Below, in pieces: positions 27,788-35,919 of a stretch of 64,000 nt of DNA. Each line of letters begins with the position of its first letter. Positions within the stretch are counted from its first letter, which is position 1. The stretch comes from Legionellaceae bacterium (GTDB lineage Bacteria > Pseudomonadota > Gammaproteobacteria > Legionellales > Legionellaceae). The notes below the pieces were generated by a model. It was not told the origin of the DNA. It worked only from the letters and a program-made list of their open reading frames with translations, and made no database searches. A program made the translations under genes and the position numbers. The stretch lies in contig JAUYSP010000056.1 of NCBI GenBank assembly GCA_030696305.1, forward strand, positions 1 through 64,000. Direction: 5' to 3'.

Positions 27788-29098
27788 ATGATTGCTACTC
27801 AAGAATATCAAGATAGACGACAAAAATTGGCACAACAGCTCCCATTAAATAGCGTTGCGTTGATCCCCGCTGCCAAAGAAACCCTACGAAATGGCGACGC
27901 TCATCATCGTTTTCGTCAAGCAAGTGATTTTTATTATTTGACCGGATTTAATGAGCCAGAATCCGTGTTAGTTATAATTAATACGGGATCAAATGCTGTA
28001 TCAATTTTGTTTAATCGTGTGCATGATCCGATTCAAGAGCAATGGACCGGCGCACGGCTTGGTCAGGATGCGGCTGTTAAACAATTAGGGGTTGATAAGG
28101 CATATCCCATTGATACATTAGATAGTCAATTACCTGTGTTATTGCAAGACAAGCAATCAATCTATTACGCTATTGGACACGATCCTTCTTGGGATAAACA
28201 AGTTATTCAGGCGTGGCAAATAGTCAAGTCGCAAGCACGACGTGGAGTGAAGGCTGCGGAATCTTTTTGTGATTTATCACCTATATTGAGCGAGTTGCGG
28301 CTTTTTAAGAGCAAGGCAGAAATCGCACTGATGCGGAGGGCAGCTGATATCACTGTTGCGGCTCATAAACGAGCGATGCAAGCGTGTAGTCATGCGCATA
28401 CTGAGTACGAGTTAGAAGCCGAGCTTCTTTTCGAATTAAATCGCCGTGGTTGTCGGAATGTGGCATACGATTCAATTGTTGCTAGTGGTAATAATGCGTG
28501 TGTTTTGCATTATACCGATAATAATAAATCATTGCATTTTGGTGAGCTGGTGTTGATTGATGCCGGTGGCGAATTTGAAAATTATGCGGCTGATGTGACA
28601 CGTGTTTTTCCAGTGAGTGGCCAGTTTAGTTCGGATCAACGACAGATTTATGATTTAGTTCTTCGTGCCCAGCGGGCTGGTATTGCATGTGTTCGACCAG
28701 GTTGTGCATGGGACAAAATTCAACGCGTTATTATTGAAACATTAACTGCTGGGTTGGTTGAATTAGGTATTTTAGCAGGAAATGTTGATGATCTTATCAA
28801 ATCTGAAGCTTATTTGCCGTTTTATATGCATAACTCCGGACATTGGCTCGGACTAGATGTACATGATTGCGGCCGTTATAAAATAAATGGCCAGTGGCGT
28901 GCATTAGAACCCGGTATGGTTTTGACGGTAGAGCCCGGTTTATACTTTCGTCATGGTTTAGATGGCGTTGACCCACGTTGGTGGGGAATTGGTGTACGAA
29001 TTGAAGATGACATTTTAGTAACAACAGATGGCCATGAAAATTTAACAGGTGACTTAATGGTTGATGCTCATGAGATAGAGGCGTACATGCGTGGTTGA
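27788..29098 (+). CDS. pepP: Xaa-Pro aminopeptidase P
   Basis: 436 residues. Cleaves the N-terminal residue when proline is second. N-terminal creatinase-type domain (NGDAHHRFRQASDFYYLTGF) and C-terminal pita-bread domain with the metal ligands in order: D in LIDAGGE, D in YAADVTR, H in SGHWLGLDVHD, E in TVEPGLY and E in VRIEDDI. Family length, no truncation. Preceded by AGGAGC. The stop overlaps the GTG start of ubiH by 8 nt, so the two are translationally coupled. Confidence 0.95.
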   Translation: MIATQEYQDRRQKLAQQLPLNSVALIPAAKETLRNGDAHHRFRQASDFYYLTGFNEPESVLVIINTGSNAVSILFNRVHDPIQEQWTGARLGQDAAVKQLGVDKAYPIDTLDSQLPVLLQDKQSIYYAIGHDPSWDKQVIQAWQIVKSQARRGVKAAESFCDLSPILSELRLFKSKAEIALMRRAADITVAAHKRAMQACSHAHTEYELEAELLFELNRRGCRNVAYDSIVASGNNACVLHYTDNNKSLHFGELVLIDAGGEFENYAADVTRVFPVSGQFSSDQRQIYDLVLRAQRAGIACVRPGCAWDKIQRVIIETLTAGLVELGILAGNVDDLIKSEAYLPFYMHNSGHWLGLDVHDCGRYKINGQWRALEPGMVLTVEPGLYFRHGLDGVDPRWWGIGVRIEDDILVTTDGHENLTGDLMVDAHEIEAYMRG

Positions 29099-30284
29099 TG
29101 ATGACGTCGATATATTAATTGTAGGAGGAGGGCTTATTGGTGCTATGTTGGTGCTGGCCCTTGCTTCAACCGGTATTCGGTGTTTATTAGTAGATACGCA
29201 TGATCCGTCCGCTCGATTAAATGTCGATTTTGACTCCAGAAGCATTGCCTTGTCGGCAGCGAGTGTACGTATTTTTAATATGCTGAATATTTGGCAGATT
29301 ATTCAAGAAGATACCACTGCTATCGATACGATACATATTTCTGAACAACGTCGATTTGGCAGCGCGATATTGCAGGCTAATCTAGATGAATCATTAGGAT
29401 ACGTTGTTGAATTAAGCACTATACATAAAGCATTAGCTAAATCCCTGAAGCGGAGCGATATTTTAGCTCCGGCAACTGTAACAGGATTTGATCCCACGAG
29501 TCGAATCACAACGATTGATACAGTTTCGGGTGAAAAAAAAATCCGAGCAAAGTTAATCGTAGCTGCAGATGGAGCCAATTCATGCATGCGCCGTTTTTGT
29601 GGTATGCGTTGCGAAATAAAAGACTACCCGCATGTTGCTTTAGTTGCTAATGTAGGTATAGCACGACATCATCAGTATATCGCTTATGAACGATTTACAC
29701 CGACAGGACCGCTTGCACTGCTACCGATGAATGATTTACGTATGGCCATGGTTTGGTCACTGTTACCGGAAGATGCTGATCGACTGGCACATACTTCTGA
29801 TAAAAGCTTTTTGCAAGCATTACAGCTAGCATTTGGTTACCGCTTAGGTCGTTTTGTCAAAGTTGGGCGGCGCATGACGTATCCTTTAAGGCAAGTTTTT
29901 ATGCCTCAATTAGTGAAAGACACTGTTGTGTTTATCGGAAATGCAGCGCACACATTACACCCTGTTGCGGGACAGGGATTTAATTTAGGATTACGTGATG
30001 TTGCTATGTTGGCGCAATGTGTTACTCAACATGGATTAAGTAAAGAGATGTTACATCATTATCAGCAAGCAAGACATCACGATCAGTCGGCTATAACTCG
30101 ATTTACCGATAGTTTGGTTGAATTATTTACTAATAAACATCCTGGTCTGGCATTAGCTCGCACGGTCGGATTAATGACATTAGATAATAGTGTGTTATTA
30201 AAAACCATGATATCTCGTTATGCACGAGGTTTTGCTGGCGTCATACCCGATTTAGTATGCGAAATTCCTTTAAAGGAGATTTAA
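29091..30284 (+). CDS. ubiH: 2-octaprenyl-6-methoxyphenol hydroxylase-type flavoprotein
   Basis: 397 residues. Aromatic-ring FAD monooxygenase of ubiquinone synthesis. FAD-binding GGGLIGAM at 11-18, the DG motif (AADGANSCMRRF) and the second FAD motif IGNAAHTLHPVAGQGFNLGLRD, where the GN replaces the usual GD exactly as in E. coli UbiH. The GTG start lies inside pepP. ubiI starts on the ubiH stop (TAATG). A partner of ubiI for sequential hydroxylations; ring-position specificity is taken from gene order and homology, not shown by the sequence. Confidence 0.93.
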   Translation: MVDDDVDILIVGGGLIGAMLVLALASTGIRCLLVDTHDPSARLNVDFDSRSIALSAASVRIFNMLNIWQIIQEDTTAIDTIHISEQRRFGSAILQANLDESLGYVVELSTIHKALAKSLKRSDILAPATVTGFDPTSRITTIDTVSGEKKIRAKLIVAADGANSCMRRFCGMRCEIKDYPHVALVANVGIARHHQYIAYERFTPTGPLALLPMNDLRMAMVWSLLPEDADRLAHTSDKSFLQALQLAFGYRLGRFVKVGRRMTYPLRQVFMPQLVKDTVVFIGNAAHTLHPVAGQGFNLGLRDVAMLAQCVTQHGLSKEMLHHYQQARHHDQSAITRFTDSLVELFTNKHPGLALARTVGLMTLDNSVLLKTMISRYARGFAGVIPDLVCEIPLKEI

Positions 30285-31450
30285 TGTCTGAAGGTGTGGA
30301 GGTCATTATAATTGGTGGCGGTGTTGTGGGGCTATGTGCAGCAATTGCCATGCAACAACTTGGATTTTCTGCGACCTTGTTAGACTCCGGTTCGTTAAAC
30401 GTCGATACTTCGCCAGCTATATCTCGAGTATATGCAATCAACAAATCATCTGAAACGCTGTTTAAGCAACTTGGGGTATGGGATTTACTGGATAAGTCGG
30501 CGATGTCTTTGTACAGTCATATGCACGTGTGGGATGCTAAAAACAATGCTCACATTGACTTTGATGCACGTATGATTGGTGCTGATCGGTTGGGGTTTAT
30601 GATAGAAGAATCTGTGATAAAACGTGCTTTGTTGCAATTGGCGACTACATTAAATATTAGATTGATTCCAGGATGTAAAATCAATGCAATCAATCAAGTA
30701 GCTGATGATATCACGGTGATGAATGGGGCACAGAGTTGGTCTGGGAAATTATTAATAGTTGCAGATGGCGCTAACTCTGCTATACGTGATTTATTAAATG
30801 TGCCAATTACGACATGGCCTTATCATCAACATGCTATCGTTGCCACTGTGCAGACAGAGAAACCGCATCAACGAACAGCCTATCAAGTGTTTCATCCTGA
30901 TGGGCCTCTGGCATTTTTACCCATGGCTGATCCGCATCAAAGTTCAATTGTTTGGTCAACAACGCGTACAGAGCAATTGATGTTATTGTCTGACGAGCTA
31001 TTTGAATTTGAATTGACCAATGCATTTGCTGCAACATTAGGAAATATTCGACTGTTAACTAAACGCTATCAATTTCCCTTGCATATGCGGCATGTCCAGC
31101 GTTACAGTGGTGCTTGTTGGTTACTAATGGGAGATGCCGCCCATACGATTCATCCGTTAGCTGGATTAGGATTGAATGTGGGATTAGCAGATTTAACAAC
31201 GTGGTTAGCCCTAATTAAAAATAATAAACGTTTTATGTGGTCTAAGCGCAATTTGAGTAGTTACCAGCGCCACCGGAAACACGCACTTTGGCAAACTATC
31301 GCTGTGATGGAGGGATTGCACGTACTATTTACGAATCCATTTCCTCCTATTGTGACATTGCGTGGGTTGGGACTAAATATATGCAATCGCTTATCACCGA
31401 TAAAGCGTTTGCTCATTGAATATGCAGCAGGGGTGCATGCTGTAGTATAG
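30284..31450 (+). CDS. ubiI: UbiI/VisC-type ubiquinone hydroxylase
   Basis: 388 residues. A second FAD monooxygenase of the UbiH/UbiI family: GGGVVGLC at about 11-18, VADGANSAIRD and MGDAAHTIHPLAGLGLNVGLAD. ATG 30284 is used because AAAGGAGAT lies right before it and it overlaps the ubiH stop (TAATG); the frame opens further upstream inside ubiH only by chance. It probably hydroxylates ring C5 like E. coli UbiI. In enterobacteria the next gene is gcvT; here it is a secreted protease 19 nt after the stop. Confidence 0.92.
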   Translation: MSEGVEVIIIGGGVVGLCAAIAMQQLGFSATLLDSGSLNVDTSPAISRVYAINKSSETLFKQLGVWDLLDKSAMSLYSHMHVWDAKNNAHIDFDARMIGADRLGFMIEESVIKRALLQLATTLNIRLIPGCKINAINQVADDITVMNGAQSWSGKLLIVADGANSAIRDLLNVPITTWPYHQHAIVATVQTEKPHQRTAYQVFHPDGPLAFLPMADPHQSSIVWSTTRTEQLMLLSDELFEFELTNAFAATLGNIRLLTKRYQFPLHMRHVQRYSGACWLLMGDAAHTIHPLAGLGLNVGLADLTTWLALIKNNKRFMWSKRNLSSYQRHRKHALWQTIAVMEGLHVLFTNPFPPIVTLRGLGLNICNRLSPIKRLLIEYAAGVHAVV

Positions 31451-31469
31451 TTAATTGGAGAGCTATTTT

Positions 31470-32552
31470 ATGTTTAAAAAAATATTATATTGCGCGTTTT
31501 TCGTTGCATCTGTGAATCAGGTTGCTTTTGCGGAAGATGTCCAAGTTGTTGGTACTATTCAAGTCAAGCAACCCACTCAATCGTTAAAAAAGCCGTCCAA
31601 GTTTAATCTTGCATCTACTGAATACGTTGCATTATTAAAAATTGCTTTATCTAGTGATGCAAAACAAGCAATTAATAATCGAATTCGAAGTAAGCAAATG
31701 CATGTGTCTGCGAAATCTATACCCTCAAGTCAATATCCTCAATATCCTCAAGAAATTCAATTAAATATGAATGGTGTACCAGTATTAAATCAAGGTAGTC
31801 ATGGCACGTGTGTTACGTTTGCAACGACCGCTGCAGTGGATGCGATTCTTGGAAAAGGCGATTATATTAGCCAGCTCTGTCAGTTAGAATTAGGGCGTTA
31901 TTTAGAAAATAATACGTATACCTCCAGTGGTTGGGATGGTTCATGGGGGCGAATTATTTTAAGCCAAATGGATGTATTTGGCATGGTATCTAAAGCCTAT
32001 CAACGAGCCAACGGCTGTGCTGGTATTAAAGAATATCCCCTGTCTGGCGAAGAACCTACAGCTGAAGAGTCGTTGGTTGAGTTTCACCAAATTAGTGAAC
32101 CCTTGCCAAAAGATCAAATCGCATGGTCTTCTATTATGGAGGCCTATCAAGTTAGTTCGGACCAAATTGATGAAAATGATATATTAATGGAAGTAAAAAA
32201 AGCATTAAATGCGGGTGATCGTTTAACTTTTGGCGTGTTATTACTTGATTTTGATCAAGGTGCAGTGGGTGCAGTTGGTAGTTATCATGGAAAATTTGAC
32301 ACCTGGGTTTTAACGCCTGAAATTGCAAATGATCTTAATGATCAAGCAGAATTTGCTGGTCATGAAATGGTTATTACTGGTTATGACGATAATGCAACTG
32401 CTTTTGATGCTCAAGGTCGTGCTTACAAGGGATTACTCACATTACGAAACTCCTGGGGCAGCAACGTTGGAGATAAAGGTAACTTTTATATGTCCTATGA
32501 TTATTTTAAGGGACTTATGCTTGAGGTTCAACGTATTCGACATTTAGGTTAA
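31470..32552 (+). CDS. secreted papain-like cysteine protease (peptidase C1)
   Basis: 360 residues starting at ATG 31470 (GGAGAG eight bases upstream; an earlier in-frame GTG/ATG option at 31455 has no such site). Sec signal peptide about 1-21 ending at VAFA-ED. The C1 catalytic set is complete: Q108 and C114 in NQGSHGTCVTFA, H298 in AGHEMVITGYDD and N327 in LRNSWGSNVGDKG. A pro-region of about 80 residues precedes the catalytic domain. It follows ubiI by 19 nt in the same direction. Periplasmic or, through further secretion, an extracellular/host-directed protease. Papain-like enzymes are unusual behind ubiquinone genes. Confidence 0.85.
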   Translation: MFKKILYCAFFVASVNQVAFAEDVQVVGTIQVKQPTQSLKKPSKFNLASTEYVALLKIALSSDAKQAINNRIRSKQMHVSAKSIPSSQYPQYPQEIQLNMNGVPVLNQGSHGTCVTFATTAAVDAILGKGDYISQLCQLELGRYLENNTYTSSGWDGSWGRIILSQMDVFGMVSKAYQRANGCAGIKEYPLSGEEPTAEESLVEFHQISEPLPKDQIAWSSIMEAYQVSSDQIDENDILMEVKKALNAGDRLTFGVLLLDFDQGAVGAVGSYHGKFDTWVLTPEIANDLNDQAEFAGHEMVITGYDDNATAFDAQGRAYKGLLTLRNSWGSNVGDKGNFYMSYDYFKGLMLEVQRIRHLG

Positions 32553-32639
32553 CAAGACATTTCTGTAACGGTTCTGGGAAAATGGCTAAAGTCGAGAAAA
32601 TCACCATGCCTTTGTACTGTTTTCTTAGTGTTCAATTGC

Positions 32640-33596
32640 TCAGCAATCGTTTTCACGTGCAAAATGATGTTGGCTAAACGCAACACGATTAAGAATGGGT
32701 TCTTTGCCGAGCGCGGCTTGTGCTTCTATAGCCCGGTAACGGTGAAGGATGCCTTCTCTATTGGCTATTTGAATATTTAATCCTGGACGTGCATTGAGTT
32801 CTAGCATTAAAGGGCCATGTTTTTCATCAATCACGATATCTACGCCTAAATAGCCTAGCCCTGTCAATTCATAACAACCAGCAGCAATTTCTAATATTTT
32901 ATCCCAATAGGGTATATTAATGTTAACAATGGGATTAAATGTATCGGGATGGTAATCAATTGTATCATTATGAAAAACGCCGCCTAATGTTTTACCGTTA
33001 GCTAAATTGACTCCCACGCCTATGGCGCCTTGATGAAGATTGGCTTTGCCGCCTGACAAACGCGTTGGCAAACGCACCATAGCCATCGCTGGATAGCCTA
33101 ACAGAGTAATAATACGGATATCTGGGACTCCTTCGTGGCTAACATCCGCAAACACGGGATCCACAACTACTCGACGCTCAATTAGTGCATAATCAGGATG
33201 CCCGCCTAAGCTATAAGCTCCAGATAATAAACAGGACAAGTGATAACTGATTTCTTGTGTGGTTAATAATTTGCCATTGATTTGTCGATAGTGGCCAAAT
33301 ACACGATTGGTTATGACAAGAATGCCATCACCACCCGCGCCACGTGCTGGTTTAATAACAAAGTCAGAGTAAGGGGCTAGTATTTGGTCAATTTTTTTAA
33401 TTTGATGTTCAGTGTCAATCAGCTCATATAAAGCAGGTACTGCAATTGATGCATTTAAAGCCAATCGTTTTGTTTTTAATTTATCATCAACCAGAGGGTA
33501 TAGTTTGCGTCGATTGTATCGTAATACATAATCACTATTACGGCGGTTAATGCTTAAAACGCCTTCTTTCCGTAATTGACGGTACGCTTTTAGCAT
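32640..33596 (-). CDS. RimK-like ATP-grasp ligase (alpha-L-glutamate ligase-like)
   Basis: 318 residues of the ATP-grasp superfamily related to RimK and to MptN-type amino-acid ligases. Visible: the nucleotide-binding DFVIKPARGAGGDGILV block near 100-116, D-I-R in VPDIRIITLLG, and the metal-binding end VIDEKHGPLMLELNARPGLNIQIAN. It should join an amino acid to a protein or peptide with ATP. The substrate is unknown. It is the last of three leftward genes with the UUP1 protein (2-nt gap) and the retropepsin-like protein, a linkage seen widely in proteobacteria. Confidence 0.85.
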   Translation of the reverse strand: MLKAYRQLRKEGVLSINRRNSDYVLRYNRRKLYPLVDDKLKTKRLALNASIAVPALYELIDTEHQIKKIDQILAPYSDFVIKPARGAGGDGILVITNRVFGHYRQINGKLLTTQEISYHLSCLLSGAYSLGGHPDYALIERRVVVDPVFADVSHEGVPDIRIITLLGYPAMAMVRLPTRLSGGKANLHQGAIGVGVNLANGKTLGGVFHNDTIDYHPDTFNPIVNINIPYWDKILEIAAGCYELTGLGYLGVDIVIDEKHGPLMLELNARPGLNIQIANREGILHRYRAIEAQAALGKEPILNRVAFSQHHFARENDC

Positions 33597-33598
33597 GA

Positions 33599-35122
33599 TT
33601 ATTTAGCACCGGCTAATACATTAAAACGTAAAAGCTCGAAAAATCGATATCCACGGTATTGGCCAAACCATAATATAATGGCTAATAGCACGAGTAATAA
33701 TTCCGGGAAAGCAAAAATTAAATATTGTAACGGGGCATAATTCATAGCCCAAAAAGCAAGAACGGCAGCAATAATACTACCTATGCCCGATTTGATCGCA
33801 TCATTAGCTCCGCGTTCATCCCATGAAATACACATGCGTTCAATAGTCATAGTTAAAATAACCATTGGGAATAGCGCTACTGACAATCCTGATTCTAGTC
33901 CAAGATTCTGACTGATCACGCTAATAAATATCATTAGTAAAACAACGACTGTCAAAATGGCGGCTAATCGAGGCACTAAAAGCAATCGCAGTTTTTCCAA
34001 ATAGAAACGTACAATTAGCCCTGAGGATACAATAATTGTAAATAATGCAATGCCCCATATAACACGCGTTTCACGAAAGGCGAGTGCAATAAGAATGGGC
34101 ATAAATGTACCGAAAGTTTTCAACCCAATAAAATTGCGCAATATTAAAATAATAAAGGCACCTACCGGCAGCATTAATAATATTTTATATGTGTCTTGTA
34201 GATGAACTGGCAATTGGAGAAGGGAAAATCGTAACAATTGAGAGGATTGCAAGCCATGGGCTTTAGCGATGCTCAGAGCATTCATTGGGGTGGGCGATAT
34301 TGTTAACATAAATTGAGGGGTTTTACCGCCTGAAATATTAAACATGGCATCATTTCCATATTGCCACGCAAGAAAATCCTTCGGCAACCCTGTTTCGCCT
34401 GTACGCGGATTAACATATATCCAGTCTTTTCCATTATAAACTGCTAAAAATAATTTAAAATCGGCTTTGTTTTGTTGAGCCAAATAGATGCCTTTAACAG
34501 GCATGGCATAAATTTTTACTTGGTTTAGAATGAGAATTGCTGCAGTGACGACATTATTGTCGCTAAAATTATTGCTTACTAACAATTTGGCATTGCCGTC
34601 TCGTTTATTCAGTTCGGTTAGGGTGGCTTGTGCGAATGTTTGGATGTCGGCTGATGATTGTCTTGCTTGACTGATTATCGTATCGGCCGCTATTTTTACA
34701 TCTTCTTCTAGTGGTTGTACCTTCAGATGCGATGGTTTTGTTAAATAGGTATCATTATTATCGGTTTCTCGGATAATTGCTCGATAATAAAGCGACTGAG
34801 GTTTCCCTGTGCTACGCCTTAAAGACCAAACAGCTTCGCGATTATAACCTTTCAGGCTAGTTGTAACACCGTAATTTTGAGCGACAAAGTACTCATCAAG
34901 GATAGCAAGGTGCGGTGGTCTGTATGGAATGGCAAAGCTTGCTTTTACTGGTACATTTCGTTCGGTAGTAAAATGTAATTTTGCTTCTATCATCCAACTA
35001 GTAACGTTTTCTGTATCGGTTAACGGCACGTCGAGTAAAAGATAGCGATAGAAAAAAAGTCCAAAACCGATTACAAATAAAGTGATAATTAAGCCATATA
35101 AATGACGGGTGTTCGATTTCAT
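33599..35122 (-). CDS. UUP1-type inactive transglutaminase-like protein with seven C-terminal membrane helices
   Basis: 507 residues. An N-terminal membrane anchor (about 9-28), a large periplasmic UUP1/transglutaminase-like domain (about 35-290) and a C-terminal block of about seven hydrophobic helices (about 305-500). The usual Cys-His-Asp triad of active transglutaminases is not visible, which matches the family name inactive transglutaminase fused to 7 TM. It overlaps the upstream retropepsin-like gene by 4 nt (ATGA) and leaves 2 nt before the ATP-grasp gene. Likely the membrane receptor/scaffold of the three-gene unit. Confidence 0.85.
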   Translation of the reverse strand: MKSNTRHLYGLIITLFVIGFGLFFYRYLLLDVPLTDTENVTSWMIEAKLHFTTERNVPVKASFAIPYRPPHLAILDEYFVAQNYGVTTSLKGYNREAVWSLRRSTGKPQSLYYRAIIRETDNNDTYLTKPSHLKVQPLEEDVKIAADTIISQARQSSADIQTFAQATLTELNKRDGNAKLLVSNNFSDNNVVTAAILILNQVKIYAMPVKGIYLAQQNKADFKLFLAVYNGKDWIYVNPRTGETGLPKDFLAWQYGNDAMFNISGGKTPQFMLTISPTPMNALSIAKAHGLQSSQLLRFSLLQLPVHLQDTYKILLMLPVGAFIILILRNFIGLKTFGTFMPILIALAFRETRVIWGIALFTIIVSSGLIVRFYLEKLRLLLVPRLAAILTVVVLLMIFISVISQNLGLESGLSVALFPMVILTMTIERMCISWDERGANDAIKSGIGSIIAAVLAFWAMNYAPLQYLIFAFPELLLVLLAIILWFGQYRGYRFFELLRFNVLAGAK

Positions 35123-35652
35123 TGTTTTTCCGCAGAGTTAACCGGTTTTTGGTTATTGATTGTATATTTTACATTAGGATCAACAATGCCATCAAACGCA
35201 ATAATCGCTTCTCTTCCAAGTAATAAAGGATAAATGAAGCGTTTTCTGTTGGTCAGATTGACTCGGATCATCCGTTCTTTATCATCTAATTTTATTTTCA
35301 TTAGGACAACAGGGCGTTTAATGGTGCGTTTTAATAAGGAATCAATTTGCATTTCCCCTGATCGGACTTTAATGTGTACCTTTCCGACGTATTCGCACTT
35401 AAACAGGACATCACCTTCTTTACTCGGTACGATAAAGCTAAGATATGGCTTACCATGTTCAGTTATTTCGTTAATTTTCATCGCATTTAACGACGCTGAT
35501 TTGGCGCCAGTGTCGAGTTTAGCCGATAACGTTAAATCGTTGTCAACTAAGGTTGCCTTTTCAATAAAGCCGTATGTTGTTTTCTCATGATTTGCCATAG
35601 CGTTTCCCGCTAACAGTGACCAAGAAAGAAAAAATAGCGTATGTAAACGCAT
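35119..35652 (-). CDS. retropepsin-like aspartic protease domain protein (PF05618, named ATP-dependent zinc protease)
   Basis: 177 residues with a Sec signal peptide (about 1-20, ending AMA-NH). The domain carries D-T-G-A in LSAKLDTGAKSASLNA, the aspartyl-protease-like active-site motif of this family, and the HIKVRSGEM and NRKRFIYPLLLGREAI blocks. The historical name (zinc protease) rests on little; the motif is that of retropepsin-like folds, which the family is known to adopt. It is periplasmic. First gene of the leftward unit with UUP1 and ATP-grasp proteins. A role in processing the ligase product or its target is inference. Confidence 0.8.
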   Translation of the reverse strand: MRLHTLFFLSWSLLAGNAMANHEKTTYGFIEKATLVDNDLTLSAKLDTGAKSASLNAMKINEITEHGKPYLSFIVPSKEGDVLFKCEYVGKVHIKVRSGEMQIDSLLKRTIKRPVVLMKIKLDDKERMIRVNLTNRKRFIYPLLLGREAIIAFDGIVDPNVKYTINNQKPVNSAEKQ

Positions 35653-35794
35653 TAAATTCCCATTATGCTGATTCGAAATGTCGTTTATCGTAGCAGATTT
35701 GTGACCGAAGGCCCAGTAAATTCTGCATATAACAGTTGCCTAGGTGATTTTTCCATTCCTGAAAAATTTGTACTATACCTGATTTAATAAATTA

Positions 35795-35803
35795 TGATAT
35801 AAT
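35795..35803 (+). promoter_or_regulatory. extended -10 promoter upstream of the 837-residue orphan gene
   Basis: TGATATAAT, the same nine bases as the uvrB promoter at 5084-5092; the preceding base is also identical. No matching -35 at 16-18 nt. The predicted transcript start near 35810 gives a leader of about 110 nt before the ATG at 35920. The rest of the 267-bp gap holds nothing else I recognise. Confidence 0.55.
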
Positions 35804-35919
35804 TCGCCGTTGCGCCACCATCCTTGTTCAACTTAAATTCAGTTTGAAATACTACTTGCCATCCTTATGTATTTTATGTACAATCCATCTCATTTCTAGC
35901 TGCAAGTCTGTGGTCGTGA

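Noticed and set aside
29054-29245. Minus-strand frame across the pepP/ubiH junction
   Set aside because: Shadow of two well-recognised genes with overlapping stop/start.
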